From contig NZ_CP032707.1 in the NCBI RefSeq assembly GCF_003627995.1, positions 1,974,501-2,038,500 of the forward strand: 64,000 nucleotides of DNA. Direction: 5' to 3'. The translations under genes and the position numbers were made by a program. Positions 17,689-25,585 of the stretch are shown piece after piece; position 1 is the stretch's first letter, and each line of letters begins with the position of its first letter. This stretch comes from Brevundimonas naejangsanensis (GTDB lineage Bacteria > Pseudomonadota > Alphaproteobacteria > Caulobacterales > Caulobacteraceae). The notes beneath the pieces are model-generated. The model saw only the letters and a list, made by a program, of their open reading frames with translations. It was not told the DNA's origin and made no database searches.

Positions 17689-17807
17689 GTACCGTCGTCT
17701 GCGCCCTTGGTGAGGCGCCGGTCCTTCGCCGCGGCGTTGATGGCCTCGGCGAAGGGCGCTCCTATTACTCGCGAGCGGGGGGAGGCGCAAGCGCCAAATG
17801 CATCTTT

Positions 17808-17835
17808 TATGACGTTTACATCGCGCGCTAAGGTC
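17808..17835 (+). promoter_or_regulatory. Predicted promoter of APC permease gene
   Basis: TATGACG (17809-17815) and GCTAAGGT (17828-17835), 12 bp apart, resemble the Caulobacter TTGACGS / GCTANAWC promoter. They lie 50 bp before the permease ATG in a short AT-rich stretch. Confidence 0.4.
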
Positions 17836-17884
17836 GCGGCTTGAATCAGCCGCCGAAAGAGAGCGGCGACGGGAGTGAGAGACT

Positions 17885-19300
17885 ATGGCCTTCTGGAATC
17901 GTCGGCGCTCGATCGACGCCATGCTGGCCCCGCACACGGGGCCGGCGCTGAAGAAAACCCTCAGTTGGCCGCACCTGATGGCCCTGGGCGTCGGGGCCAT
18001 CGTCGGCACCGGCATTCTGACCCTGATCGGGGTCGGCGCGGGGCTGGCGGGCCCGGCGGTGCTGATCAGCTTCGGTCTGGCGGGCCTGGTCTGCGCCTGC
18101 GCGGCCCTGGCCTACGCCGAGCTGTCGACCATCATGCCCGCCTCGGGCAGCGCCTATACCTATTCCTATGCGGCGCTGGGCGAGATCTTCGCCTGGGTCG
18201 TGGGGTGGAGCCTGATCCTCGAATACTCCCTGGTCGTCTCGGCCGTGGCCGTGGGCTGGTCGGGCTACGCCGTGCCCTTCCTGGCCGGGCTGGGGCTTGA
18301 CCTGCCGACGGCCCTGACGGTCGGGCCGCACGTCGAGGGCGGGCTGATCAACCTGCCCGCCGTGGCCATCATTGGCGTGGTGACCGGCCTGCTGCTGCTG
18401 GGCACGCGCGAGAGCGCCACGCTGAACGCCGTGCTGGTGCTGGTGAAGATCGCGGCCCTGGTCGCCTTCGTCGCCATCGCCCTGCCGAACTTCGACGCGG
18501 CCCACTTCACCCCCTTCATGCCGCACGGCTTCGGCGCCCCCTTCGTCCAGACGGGCGTCATGGCGGCGGCGGCCATCATCTTCTTCGCCTTCTACGGCTT
18601 TGACGCCATCGCCACGGCGGCCGAGGAGACCAAGAAGCCCGAGCGCGACCTGGCCATCGGCATCGTCGGTTCGATGGTGGTCTGCACCGTCCTCTATATC
18701 GCCGTCGCCGCCGCCGCGATCGGCGCCGCTCCGGTCGCCAGCTTCGCCGACAGCCCCGAGCCCCTGGCTCTGATCATGCGCGGCCTGGGCCAGGGCGTTG
18801 CGGCCCAGTGGATCGCCGCCGCCGCCGTGGTGGCCCTGCCGACCGTGCTGCTGGCCTTCCTGTTCGGCCAGAGCCGCATCTTCCTGGGCATGGCCCGTGA
18901 CGGCCTGCTGCCCAACCGCCTGGCCAAGATCTCGAACCGCGGCGTGCCGACGGTGGTGACGATCTTCACCGCCATCGTCGTGGCCGTCCTGGCCGGCATC
19001 ATGCGCCTGGATGAACTGGCGTCGCTGGCCAACGCCGGCACCCTGATGGCCTTCATGGCCGTGGGGGTCAGCCTGATCGTTCTGCGCGTGCGCGAGCCGA
19101 ACCGCGAGCGCAAGTTCAAGGCGCCGCTGTGGTGGCTGGTCGGCGGCATCGCCATCATCGGCTGCATCACCTTCTTCTTCAGCCTGAAGGCCTCGACCCA
19201 GTTCTACTTCCTGCTGTGGAACCTGTTCGGCCTGGCGGTCTATCTGGTCTGGTCGTCGCGCAACTCGCGCCTGGCCAAGGGCCAGGAGGCCGAGGGCTGA
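17885..19300 (+). CDS. APC superfamily amino acid permease
   Basis: A 471-aa inner-membrane transporter with about 12-13 helices. The start of the transport fold is clear: LMALGVGAIVGTGILTLIGVGAG (the unwound TM1 GxGxxxG substrate motif), followed by GLVCACAALAYAELSTIMPASGSAYTYSYAALGE and later FFAFYGFDAIATAAEETKKPERDL in TM6-7. It resembles the cationic amino acid (CAT) branch, which imports amino acids with protons; substrate uncertain. A GGGAGTGAGAG ribosome site precedes the ATG. Its stop overlaps the start of the Hpt gene (TGATG). Confidence 0.88.
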   Translation: MAFWNRRRSIDAMLAPHTGPALKKTLSWPHLMALGVGAIVGTGILTLIGVGAGLAGPAVLISFGLAGLVCACAALAYAELSTIMPASGSAYTYSYAALGEIFAWVVGWSLILEYSLVVSAVAVGWSGYAVPFLAGLGLDLPTALTVGPHVEGGLINLPAVAIIGVVTGLLLLGTRESATLNAVLVLVKIAALVAFVAIALPNFDAAHFTPFMPHGFGAPFVQTGVMAAAAIIFFAFYGFDAIATAAEETKKPERDLAIGIVGSMVVCTVLYIAVAAAAIGAAPVASFADSPEPLALIMRGLGQGVAAQWIAAAAVVALPTVLLAFLFGQSRIFLGMARDGLLPNRLAKISNRGVPTVVTIFTAIVVAVLAGIMRLDELASLANAGTLMAFMAVGVSLIVLRVREPNRERKFKAPLWWLVGGIAIIGCITFFFSLKASTQFYFLLWNLFGLAVYLVWSSRNSRLAKGQEAEG

Positions 19301-19653
19301 TGGCCAGGCGCGACCTGTCGGGGGCGGTGGATTTCACCGTCCTCGAGACCATGACCGGCGGCATGGACGACGTGACCGACGAAGTGCTGGGCCTGTTCGC
19401 TGAACAGGCCCGCATGTGGTCGGCCCTGCTGGACGCCTCGAGCGAGGGCTGGCGCGACGCCGTGCACACCATTCGCGGGGCCGGGGCCGGCATCGGGGCC
19501 AAGACCCTGGCCGAGGTCTGCGCCGCGGTGGAGCATGGCGAACAGGCCGCCGCCCCGGCGGGGCTGGAGCGGGTGCGAACGGCCCTGGACGCGGCCCTGG
19601 CCGATGTCGCCGCCTATCGCCACGAACTGGCGCTCAGGAGTTTGAAGGGCTGA
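19300..19653 (+). CDS. Histidine phosphotransfer (Hpt) domain protein
   Basis: A 117-aa stand-alone Hpt domain. The helical bundle carries HTIRGAGAGIGAKTL with phospho-accepting His56 (family pattern HxLKGxAxxxGA). Such proteins pass phosphate between hybrid kinases and response regulators. It starts on the ATG that overlaps the permease stop, so it is probably made from the same mRNA. No partner kinase is adjacent, and the link with amino acid transport is unexplained. Confidence 0.75.
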   Translation: MARRDLSGAVDFTVLETMTGGMDDVTDEVLGLFAEQARMWSALLDASSEGWRDAVHTIRGAGAGIGAKTLAEVCAAVEHGEQAAAPAGLERVRTALDAALADVAAYRHELALRSLKG

Positions 19654-19662
19654 AGCATGAGT

Positions 19663-19805
19663 CCTTCTCCCCTTGTGGGAGAAGGTGGCCCGTCAGGGCC
19701 GGATGAGGGGTTTCTCGACTGTTGATCATGAAGCTGACGGATGCGTGGGCATGACCCCTCATCCGTCAGGCTTCGCCTGCCACCTTCTCCCACAAGGGGA
19801 GAAGG
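19663..19805. repeat. MITE-like palindromic repeat, family B, copy 1
   Basis: A 143-bp element whose ends are a perfect inverted repeat of over 20 bp (CCTTCTCCCCTTGTGGGAGA at the left, its complement at the right) with an inner inverted block GGATGAGGGGT / ACCCCTCATCC. It lies between the convergent Hpt and chorismate mutase genes and could fold as a terminator. It has no coding capacity. Copy 2 is at 21164-21309. Confidence 0.85.
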
Positions 19806-19809
19806 AAAC

Positions 19810-20142
19810 TCAGACCCGCGTCTTGTCCCAGGTGCCGAACTCGTGGGCGATGCAGCGGTCGATCAGCAGGCGCCAGACCGGCTCGGCGATGTCGGGCGAG
19901 AGACCGGCGGGCTCGGCCGCCTTCAGCACCTTGGCCACCACGTCGTCGATGCGGGCCTGATCGAAGACGGCGTCGCGGTTCGGCTTGATGCGGGCGGCGG
20001 CGTCCATGTAGCGCTGGCGCTCGGCCAGCAGGGTCACCAGCGCGCGGTCGAGCGCATCCACGCCCTGACGCACGTCGACCATGGTGGCGCAGTCCTCGGG
20101 CGCCTTGCGCGCGTCGATGGCGACGGTGCGGGGGGCGGTCAT
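19810..20142 (-). CDS. Chorismate mutase, AroQ type
   Basis: A 110-aa all-helical chorismate mutase that converts chorismate to prephenate (Phe/Tyr pathway, cytoplasm). Recognised by VDVRQGVDALDRALVTLLAERQRYMDAAARIK (helix 1 with Arg and Lys of the active site), DQARIDDVVAKVLKAAEPAGL and VWRLLIDRCIAHE. I start at the ATG at 20142 (MTAPRTVAIDARK), 4 bp after the ferredoxin reductase stop; the longer frame to 20214 would overlap that gene. It is co-directional with fpr and ends beside repeat copy 1. Confidence 0.85.
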   Translation of the reverse strand: MTAPRTVAIDARKAPEDCATMVDVRQGVDALDRALVTLLAERQRYMDAAARIKPNRDAVFDQARIDDVVAKVLKAAEPAGLSPDIAEPVWRLLIDRCIAHEFGTWDKTRV

Positions 20143-20146
20143 CAGG

Positions 20147-20962
20147 TCAGCCGACAAAGGCGCGCTCCAGAACATAGTCGCCGGGTTCGGCGTTCGAGCC
20201 TTCCTTGAGGCCATAGGATTCCAGCAGTTCGCCGGTCTCCTTGATCATGGCCATCGAGCCGCACAGCATGACGCGGTCGCTGTTGGGCGAAAAGCCGATG
20301 GGCAGTTGCAGGTCGGCGAAGACGTCGCCCGACTTGATGCGGTCGGTGATGCGGCCCGGCGTCTCGAAGCGTTCGCGCGTCACGGTCGGATAATAGGTCA
20401 GCTGGGCCTTGGCCTCGTCGCCGATCAGGGGATCGTTGTGGATGCCGTGGGTGAAGAAGTCGCGATAGGCCAGGTCGGCGACGTTGCGCACCGTGTGGCA
20501 GACGATGACCTGCTTGAACCGCGAATAGGTCTCGGGGTCGCGCGCCACCGACAGCCAGGGCGCCAGGCCGGTGCCCGTGCCGATCAGCCACAGACGCTCG
20601 CCGCCGGTCAGGGCGTCCAGCACCAGGGTGCCGGTCGGCTTCTTGCCCATCAGCACGCTGTCGCCCGGCTGGATCTTCTGCAGGCGCGAGGTCAGGGGGC
20701 CGTCCTCGACCTTGATGGAGAAGAACTCCAGCTCCTCGGCCCAGAAGGGGCTGGCGATGGAATAGGCGCGCAGGATGGGCTTGCCGCCGTCTTCGCCCGG
20801 CAGGCCGATCATGACGAACTCGCCCGAGCGGAAGCGGAAATCCTCGGGCCGTTTCACGCCGAAGCTGAACAGCTGGTCGTTCCAGTGGCGGACCCACAGG
20901 ACTTCGAGATCGTGGAACGGGCTGGCCTTGACGGGCGGCGCGGCGAGGGAGGCGTCGGACAT
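20147..20962 (-). CDS. fpr: Ferredoxin--NADP(+) reductase
   Basis: A 271-aa flavoprotein of the bacterial Fpr class. The FAD site is RAYSIASP (about residues 64-71), the NADP site GTGTGLAPWLSV, then VMLCGSMAMIKETGELLESYGL near the C-terminus. The protein ends YVLERAFVG, typical for this subclass. It exchanges electrons between NADPH and ferredoxin/flavodoxin in the cytoplasm. The chorismate mutase gene follows 4 bp later in the same operon. Confidence 0.93.
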   Translation of the reverse strand: MSDASLAAPPVKASPFHDLEVLWVRHWNDQLFSFGVKRPEDFRFRSGEFVMIGLPGEDGGKPILRAYSIASPFWAEELEFFSIKVEDGPLTSRLQKIQPGDSVLMGKKPTGTLVLDALTGGERLWLIGTGTGLAPWLSVARDPETYSRFKQVIVCHTVRNVADLAYRDFFTHGIHNDPLIGDEAKAQLTYYPTVTRERFETPGRITDRIKSGDVFADLQLPIGFSPNSDRVMLCGSMAMIKETGELLESYGLKEGSNAEPGDYVLERAFVG

Positions 20963-21121
20963 GGGGCCTAACTAGGCGGTCGAGGGCGATTGCGAAAGGT
21001 GGTGCGGCGATCCTTCCATCCTTGCGGCGGCAGGGATGCTGAACCGCAATCGGCCAGCCTGCCTCTCCGCCTGTGCTAGGCTGCGTTCCGGTCGAGTGGG
21101 GGAAATGATCGCGCGCCGCAT

Positions 21122-21162
21122 GGGATTTCAGACGATTCAGACGAATTGGACTCTGTTTTTCT
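21122..21162 (+). repeat. 41-bp inverted repeat, left copy
   Basis: It begins GGGATTTCAGACGATTCAGA and ends GGACTCTGTTTTTCT. It is a perfect reverse complement of 25230-25270. It includes a short direct repeat (CAGACGA twice). One base separates it from the MITE-like element. Confidence 0.95.
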
Positions 21163-21163
21163 C

Positions 21164-21309
21164 CCTTCTCCCCTTGTGGGAGAAGGTGGCGGGCGGAGCC
21201 TGACGGATGAGGGGTCTCGCGACCTGTCCGATCACGCGGCTTTTGCCCCTGTCGGAGAAACCCCTCATCCGAGCCCTTCGGGCCCACCTTCTCCCACAAG
21301 GGGAGAAGG
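21164..21309. repeat. MITE-like palindromic repeat, family B, copy 2
   Basis: A 146-bp element with the same outer inverted repeats as 19663-19805 (starts CCTTCTCCCCTTGTGGGAGA, ends with its complement) and the same inner GGATGAGGGGT / ACCCCTCATCC arms; the middle differs. It lies directly before the peptidase gene and would be part of its leader. Confidence 0.85.
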
Positions 21310-21356
21310 ACGAATTGCGGATGACGACGGAGGATTCCGCCTCTAGCTTCGCCGCC

Positions 21357-23639
21357 ATGCGCACTTTTCTCCTTGCTTCGACGATCCTGATGGCCGCGAC
21401 CTCGGCCTTCGCCCAATCCACGCCGCAGCCCGCGACGCCGCCCGCCGCCACGGCGCCCGCGTCCTCGATCCTGACGGTCGAGCGGGTCTTCTCGAACCCT
21501 TCGCTGGCCGGGCCGGTGGCGCGCGGCGTCAGCCTGTCGCCGGACGGCGAACTGGTCGCCTTCCTGCGCTCGCGCGAGGATGACGTGGACGTGCTGGACC
21601 TGTGGGCCGCGCCGGTGAAGGGCGGCGAGCCGTTCAAGCTGATCGACGCCCGCGCCCTGGTCCCCGATGCGGGCGAACTGTCCGAGGCCGAGAAGGCGCG
21701 CCGTGAACGCATGCGCATCAGCCAGCGCGGCGTGGTCGAATATTCGTGGGACGAACAGGGCCGCTACATTCTGGCGCCGCTGGAAGGCGACGTCTTCCTG
21801 GCGAACCGCGCCGACGGCTCGGTGCGACGTCTGACCGAGACGACGGCCGATGAGATCGACGCCAAGGTGTCGCCCAAGGGCGCCTTCGTCAGCTTCGTGC
21901 GCGACCAGAACCTGTTCCTGATCAACCTTGAGACGGGCGCCGAACAGGCGATCACCACGGACGGCAAGGACCTGATCACCTGGGCCACGGCCGAGTTCAT
22001 CGCCCAGGAAGAGCTGGACCGCGACACCGGCTATTGGTGGAGCCCGGACGAGCGCTACATCGCCCTGCAACGCACGGACGAGAGCCCGGTCGACGTCATC
22101 CCGCGTCTGGACATCACCGGCGGCGGGGCCTCGGTCATTTCGCAACGCTATCCGCGCGCCGGGCGGCCCAACGCCGTGGTCGAACTCTATGTCCAGGACG
22201 TGCAGAGCGGCCAGCGGGTCAAGGTCGATCTGGGCGCCGATACCGACATCTATCTGGGCCGGGTGAACTGGGCGGCGGATGGCTCGGTCGCCTATGTCCA
22301 GCGCCTGTCGCGCGACCAGAAGCGGCTGGACCTGCTGAGCGTCGATCCGGCCACGGGCGCCAGCCGCGTGATCGCCAGCCAGACCTCGAACGCCTGGGTC
22401 AACGTCACCCATGACTTCAAGGCGCTGAAGGACGGGAACTTCATCTGGTCCAGCGAGGAGAGCGGGTGGCGTCACCTGTACCTCTACGCCAAGGACGGAC
22501 GCCGCCTGCGCGCGATCACGCGCGGCGACTATCCGGTCAAGTCGCTGGCGGGCGTCAACCAGGACACGGGCGAGGTCTTCTTCACCGCCTCCATGCGCGA
22601 CGGCAAGGAATACCCGATCGAGCAGCAGCTGTTCCGCGCCAGCTATAAGCGCACGCTGGCGCCGAGCGAGGTCACCCCGCGCGGCGGCTGGTGGAGCGCC
22701 ACGGTCAACGGCACGGGCACGGCCTATGTCGGCAACTACAGCGACGTGAACACCCCGTCGCAGTCGGCGCTTTATTCGATCAACGGTCAGCGCGTGCGCT
22801 GGATCGAAGAGAACAAGCTGCAGCCCGGCCACCCCTTCTGGCCCTACGCCGAGCGCCAGCAGAAGCCGACTTTCGGCACCCTGCAGAGCCATGGCGAGAC
22901 CGTGGTCTGGCAGATGACTACGCCGCCGGGCTTTAATCCGTCGAAGCAGTATCCTGTGGTGATGCAGGTCTATGGCGGCCCGTCGGGCGGCGGCGTCAAG
23001 AACGCCTGGCAGGGGGCGACGACGCAGTTGCTGACCGAGGCGGGCTATATCGTCTTCCGCTTGGACAACCGGGGCGAGGGCGACCGCTCGGCCGCCTTCA
23101 AACAGGCCCTCTATCTGAAGATGGGCCAGCCCGAGATCGAGGATCAGGTCATCGGCGCCGACTATCTGCGCTCGCTGCCCTACGTCGACGCCGACCGCAT
23201 CGCCATGATGGGCTGGTCCTACGGCGGGTTCATGAGCCTGATGGCCCTGACCGAGCCGAAGATGGGTCTGGCCGCCGCCCTAGCCGGCGCCCCGCCGACG
23301 GAGTGGAGCCTCTACGACACGGCTTACACCGAGCGGTACATGTCGACGCCGCAGGCGAACGTAGAGGGCTACGCCGCCTCGGACGTGCTGGGCCGTCTCG
23401 ACCACCTGACCGGACGTCTGCTGCTGCTGCACGGCATGGCCGACGACAACGTCATCTTCGAGAACACCACCCGGGTGCTGAACGCGCTGCAGGAAAAGAG
23501 CATCCCCTTCGAGACCATGCTCTATCCGGGTCAGCGCCACGGCGTGCGCGGCAATGAGAGGCAGCTTCACCTATGGCGCACCTATCTCGACTTCCTGGAC
23601 CGCACCATCGGCACGCGGGCGCCCGCAAAGGCGGACTGA
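21357..23639 (+). CDS. Secreted dipeptidyl peptidase IV-type S9 peptidase
   Basis: A 760-aa prolyl oligopeptidase-family enzyme that removes dipeptides from peptide N-termini, most likely in the periplasm. Start chosen at 21357, where a signal peptide begins (MRTFLLASTILMAATSAFAQ); the frame is open further upstream through the repeat. The DPP-IV beta-propeller part contains the substrate-binding Glu pair region (TAEFIAQEELDRDTGYWWSPD). The catalytic domain has GWSYGGFMS (Ser near residue 620), GMADDNVIFEN (Asp) and YPGQRHGVRG (His). The 3' end overlaps the amidase gene by 67 bp in another frame. Confidence 0.92.
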   Translation: MRTFLLASTILMAATSAFAQSTPQPATPPAATAPASSILTVERVFSNPSLAGPVARGVSLSPDGELVAFLRSREDDVDVLDLWAAPVKGGEPFKLIDARALVPDAGELSEAEKARRERMRISQRGVVEYSWDEQGRYILAPLEGDVFLANRADGSVRRLTETTADEIDAKVSPKGAFVSFVRDQNLFLINLETGAEQAITTDGKDLITWATAEFIAQEELDRDTGYWWSPDERYIALQRTDESPVDVIPRLDITGGGASVISQRYPRAGRPNAVVELYVQDVQSGQRVKVDLGADTDIYLGRVNWAADGSVAYVQRLSRDQKRLDLLSVDPATGASRVIASQTSNAWVNVTHDFKALKDGNFIWSSEESGWRHLYLYAKDGRRLRAITRGDYPVKSLAGVNQDTGEVFFTASMRDGKEYPIEQQLFRASYKRTLAPSEVTPRGGWWSATVNGTGTAYVGNYSDVNTPSQSALYSINGQRVRWIEENKLQPGHPFWPYAERQQKPTFGTLQSHGETVVWQMTTPPGFNPSKQYPVVMQVYGGPSGGGVKNAWQGATTQLLTEAGYIVFRLDNRGEGDRSAAFKQALYLKMGQPEIEDQVIGADYLRSLPYVDADRIAMMGWSYGGFMSLMALTEPKMGLAAALAGAPPTEWSLYDTAYTERYMSTPQANVEGYAASDVLGRLDHLTGRLLLLHGMADDNVIFENTTRVLNALQEKSIPFETMLYPGQRHGVRGNERQLHLWRTYLDFLDRTIGTRAPAKAD

Positions 23640-25231
23640 TCGCGGCGGCGGCCGCCGGGGCTCTCTGTTGGGGGGCTGTAACCCCGGCAGCCGCCCAGGC
23701 GACAGCATCCCATTCCGGCTGTCGCTTGCTCAGCCAGATGGCTCCCGCCGAGCAAGCTGAAATTCGTCGCGGCGCCGTGGCGCGTGGCGGCTCCATTCCC
23801 GATGGAGCCGACATCGAGGTCTGCCGAGAGCGGGCGCCTTCGGCGGCGTCTTTCGTTGGAATGCTGCAGCTGACGGATGCGCGTTATGGGAGCGTGCTCC
23901 GATGGTCGCGGCCAGAAGCCATGAGGATGCAAGACGGAAGCTCCGCTCAGATGCGGGGCATGATGGTTCTCCTCAAGGACAATATCGAGACGCGCGACAT
24001 GCCGACCACGGCCGGATCTCTGGCCCTGGCCGACAACGCGCCCGGCCGCGACGCCCCCATCGTGGCGCGGTTGCGGGACGCCGGCGCGGTGATCCTGGGC
24101 AAGACCAATCTGTCGGAATGGGCCAACATTCGTTCGTCGCGCTCCATCAGCGGCTGGAGCGCCGTCGGCGGCCAGACGCGCAATCCCTATGATCCGGAGC
24201 GGACGCCGTGCGGCTCGTCCTCGGGCAGCGCCGTGGCGGTCGCCATCGGCCTGGCGCCCGTCGGCATCGGCACCGAGACGGACGGCTCCATCGTCTGCCC
24301 GGCCTCGGTCAACGGCGTGGTCGGGTTCAAGCCGACCGTGGGCCTGGTCAGCCGCACCCACGTCATCCCGATCAGCCATTCCCAGGACACGCCGGGCCCC
24401 TTCGCCACGACGGTGGAGGACGCGGCCATCGTCCTGACCGTCATGGCCGGGTCCGATCCGGCCGACCCGGCGACGGCCGAGGCGGACGCGCGCAAGGTCG
24501 ACTATCGCGCGGCCCTGGACCCCGGCAGCCTGCGCGGCGCGCGACTGGGGGTGATGGGCTTCCTGCTGCCCGCCTATTCGCCCGAGACCCGGGCGGAGTT
24601 CGACCGGGCGGTGGCCGCCCTGCGCGCCGCCGGCGCCGAGGTGGTCGAGATCGCCGCGGGGCCGAACCTGCAGGCCATCGGCGGCTGGGAGCTCACCGGC
24701 ATGCTGACTGAGCTGAAGCACGGCCTGAATGCCTATCTGGCCTCGACCGACCCGGCCCAGGTCAGGACGCGGACCCTGGCCGAGGTGATCGGGTTCAACG
24801 CCGCCGAACCGCGCGAGACGGAACTGTTCGGGCAGGAGTTCTTCGAGATGGCCGAAGCGACCTCCGGGCTGGACGACCCGGCCTATCTCGAGGCGCGGGC
24901 CAAGGCGTTCCAGGCGGCGGGGCCGGACGGCATCGATCGCATGATGCGCGAGCACGGCGTGGCGGCCCTGATCGCCCCGACCACTTCGCGCGCCTGGACC
25001 AATGATCCCAACGACGACGACCGCGCCCAGGGCTCGGCTAGCCGGCTGGCGGCCGTGGCGGGCTATCCGCACCTGACGGTGCCGATGGGCTTCGATCGCG
25101 GAATGCCGGTCGGCCTCAGCTTCATCGGCGGCCAGTGGGACGACGCCCGCATCCTGTCGCTGGGCCACGCCTACGAACAGGCGACGCGCGAGCGCCGACC
25201 GCCGCCGGGGTCAGGCGCTTCGGGCGGCTAG
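23573..25231 (+). CDS. Secreted amidase (amidase signature family)
   Basis: A 552-aa amidase. The only ATG giving the signal peptide (basic N-region, then LIAAAAAGALCWGAVTPAAAQA) is at 23573, inside the end of the peptidase gene. The Ser-cis-Ser-Lys triad is visible: Lys in GMMVLLKDNIET, the Gly/Ser-rich signature CGSSSGSAVAVAIGLAPVGIGTETDGSIVCPASVNGVVG (shown in part; cis-Ser and nucleophile Ser within it). The family hydrolyses amide bonds of small substrates, so the native substrate is open. The stop codon touches the right copy of the 41-bp repeat. The overlap suggests coupled expression with the peptidase. Confidence 0.9.
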   Translation: MAHLSRLPGPHHRHAGARKGGLIAAAAAGALCWGAVTPAAAQATASHSGCRLLSQMAPAEQAEIRRGAVARGGSIPDGADIEVCRERAPSAASFVGMLQLTDARYGSVLRWSRPEAMRMQDGSSAQMRGMMVLLKDNIETRDMPTTAGSLALADNAPGRDAPIVARLRDAGAVILGKTNLSEWANIRSSRSISGWSAVGGQTRNPYDPERTPCGSSSGSAVAVAIGLAPVGIGTETDGSIVCPASVNGVVGFKPTVGLVSRTHVIPISHSQDTPGPFATTVEDAAIVLTVMAGSDPADPATAEADARKVDYRAALDPGSLRGARLGVMGFLLPAYSPETRAEFDRAVAALRAAGAEVVEIAAGPNLQAIGGWELTGMLTELKHGLNAYLASTDPAQVRTRTLAEVIGFNAAEPRETELFGQEFFEMAEATSGLDDPAYLEARAKAFQAAGPDGIDRMMREHGVAALIAPTTSRAWTNDPNDDDRAQGSASRLAAVAGYPHLTVPMGFDRGMPVGLSFIGGQWDDARILSLGHAYEQATRERRPPPGSGASGG

Positions 25232-25270
25232 AAAAACAGAGTCCAATTCGTCTGAATCGTCTGAAATCCC
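25230..25270 (-). repeat. 41-bp inverted repeat, right copy
   Basis: A perfect reverse complement of 21122-21162. It begins within the amidase stop codon (TAG at 25229-25231). No MITE-like element follows it here, unlike the left copy. Confidence 0.95.
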
Positions 25271-25426
25271 CTCTGCGGTGCTGAGCGAGGGGCATGATGA
25301 GGCATGGCCGGAAGGCGGCGGGCAAAAGCGCTTGGGAAGGGCGCAAGGCCGCGAATTCATTGAGATCGGGGCGCGGGATCAGGGTGGCTGTCCCAATCCG
25401 GAACGCTCAGCCTGCCTTCTTCTCCC

Positions 25427-25538
25427 GTCATTCTCGGGCCTGTCCCGAGAATCCATAAACTCGAGGTTTGATCCCAAGGCGCGCGGGCGGTGGGCCAAGG
25501 TTGAGTGTCTGGATCCCCGGGACAGGCCCGGGGATGAC
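25427..25538. repeat. Paired palindromic (REP-like) repeat, family A, second locus
   Basis: The units at 25427-25455 (GTCATTCTCGGGCCTGTCCC...) and 25510-25538 (inverted, ...GGCCCGGGGATGAC) are diverged relatives of the pair at 16178-16287. Each is internally palindromic. They again sit between convergent genes. Confidence 0.75.
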
Positions 25539-25548
25539 GGCAAGAAGG

Positions 25549-25576
25549 AAACGGCCCTCGGGACGAGCCCGAGGGC
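25549..25576 (-). terminator. Terminator after M20D hydrolase gene
   Basis: GCCCTCGGG (25554-25562) pairs with CCCGAGGGC (25568-25576). On the minus strand the stem is followed by CGTTTCC. It lies 10 bp beyond the stop. Confidence 0.6.
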
Positions 25577-25585
25577 AACGACGCA

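Larger units (their letters stand above)
20963..21356. other. Intergenic region holding inverted repeat and MITE-like element
   Basis: This 394-bp gap between the divergent fpr and DPP genes contains no credible gene. It holds the left copy of the 41-bp inverted repeat (21122-21162), repeat family B copy 2 (21164-21309) and a short palindrome GCCTAACTAGGC near 20965. The peptidase promoter could lie in or before the repeats; I cannot point to one. Confidence 0.8.
25232..25585. other. Intergenic region with repeats and terminator
   Basis: This 354-bp gap between convergent amidase and M20D genes holds the rest of the 41-bp repeat, about 150 bp with no feature I recognise, a REP-like pair and a terminator hairpin. 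A 106-codon frame across it is repeat sequence and is not a gene. Confidence 0.8.

Noticed and set aside
21122..25270. Composite transposon or IS element defined by the 41-bp inverted repeat
   Set aside because: No transposase or integrase lies inside, and I found no clear target-site duplication outside the repeats. The repeat itself is kept as a finding.
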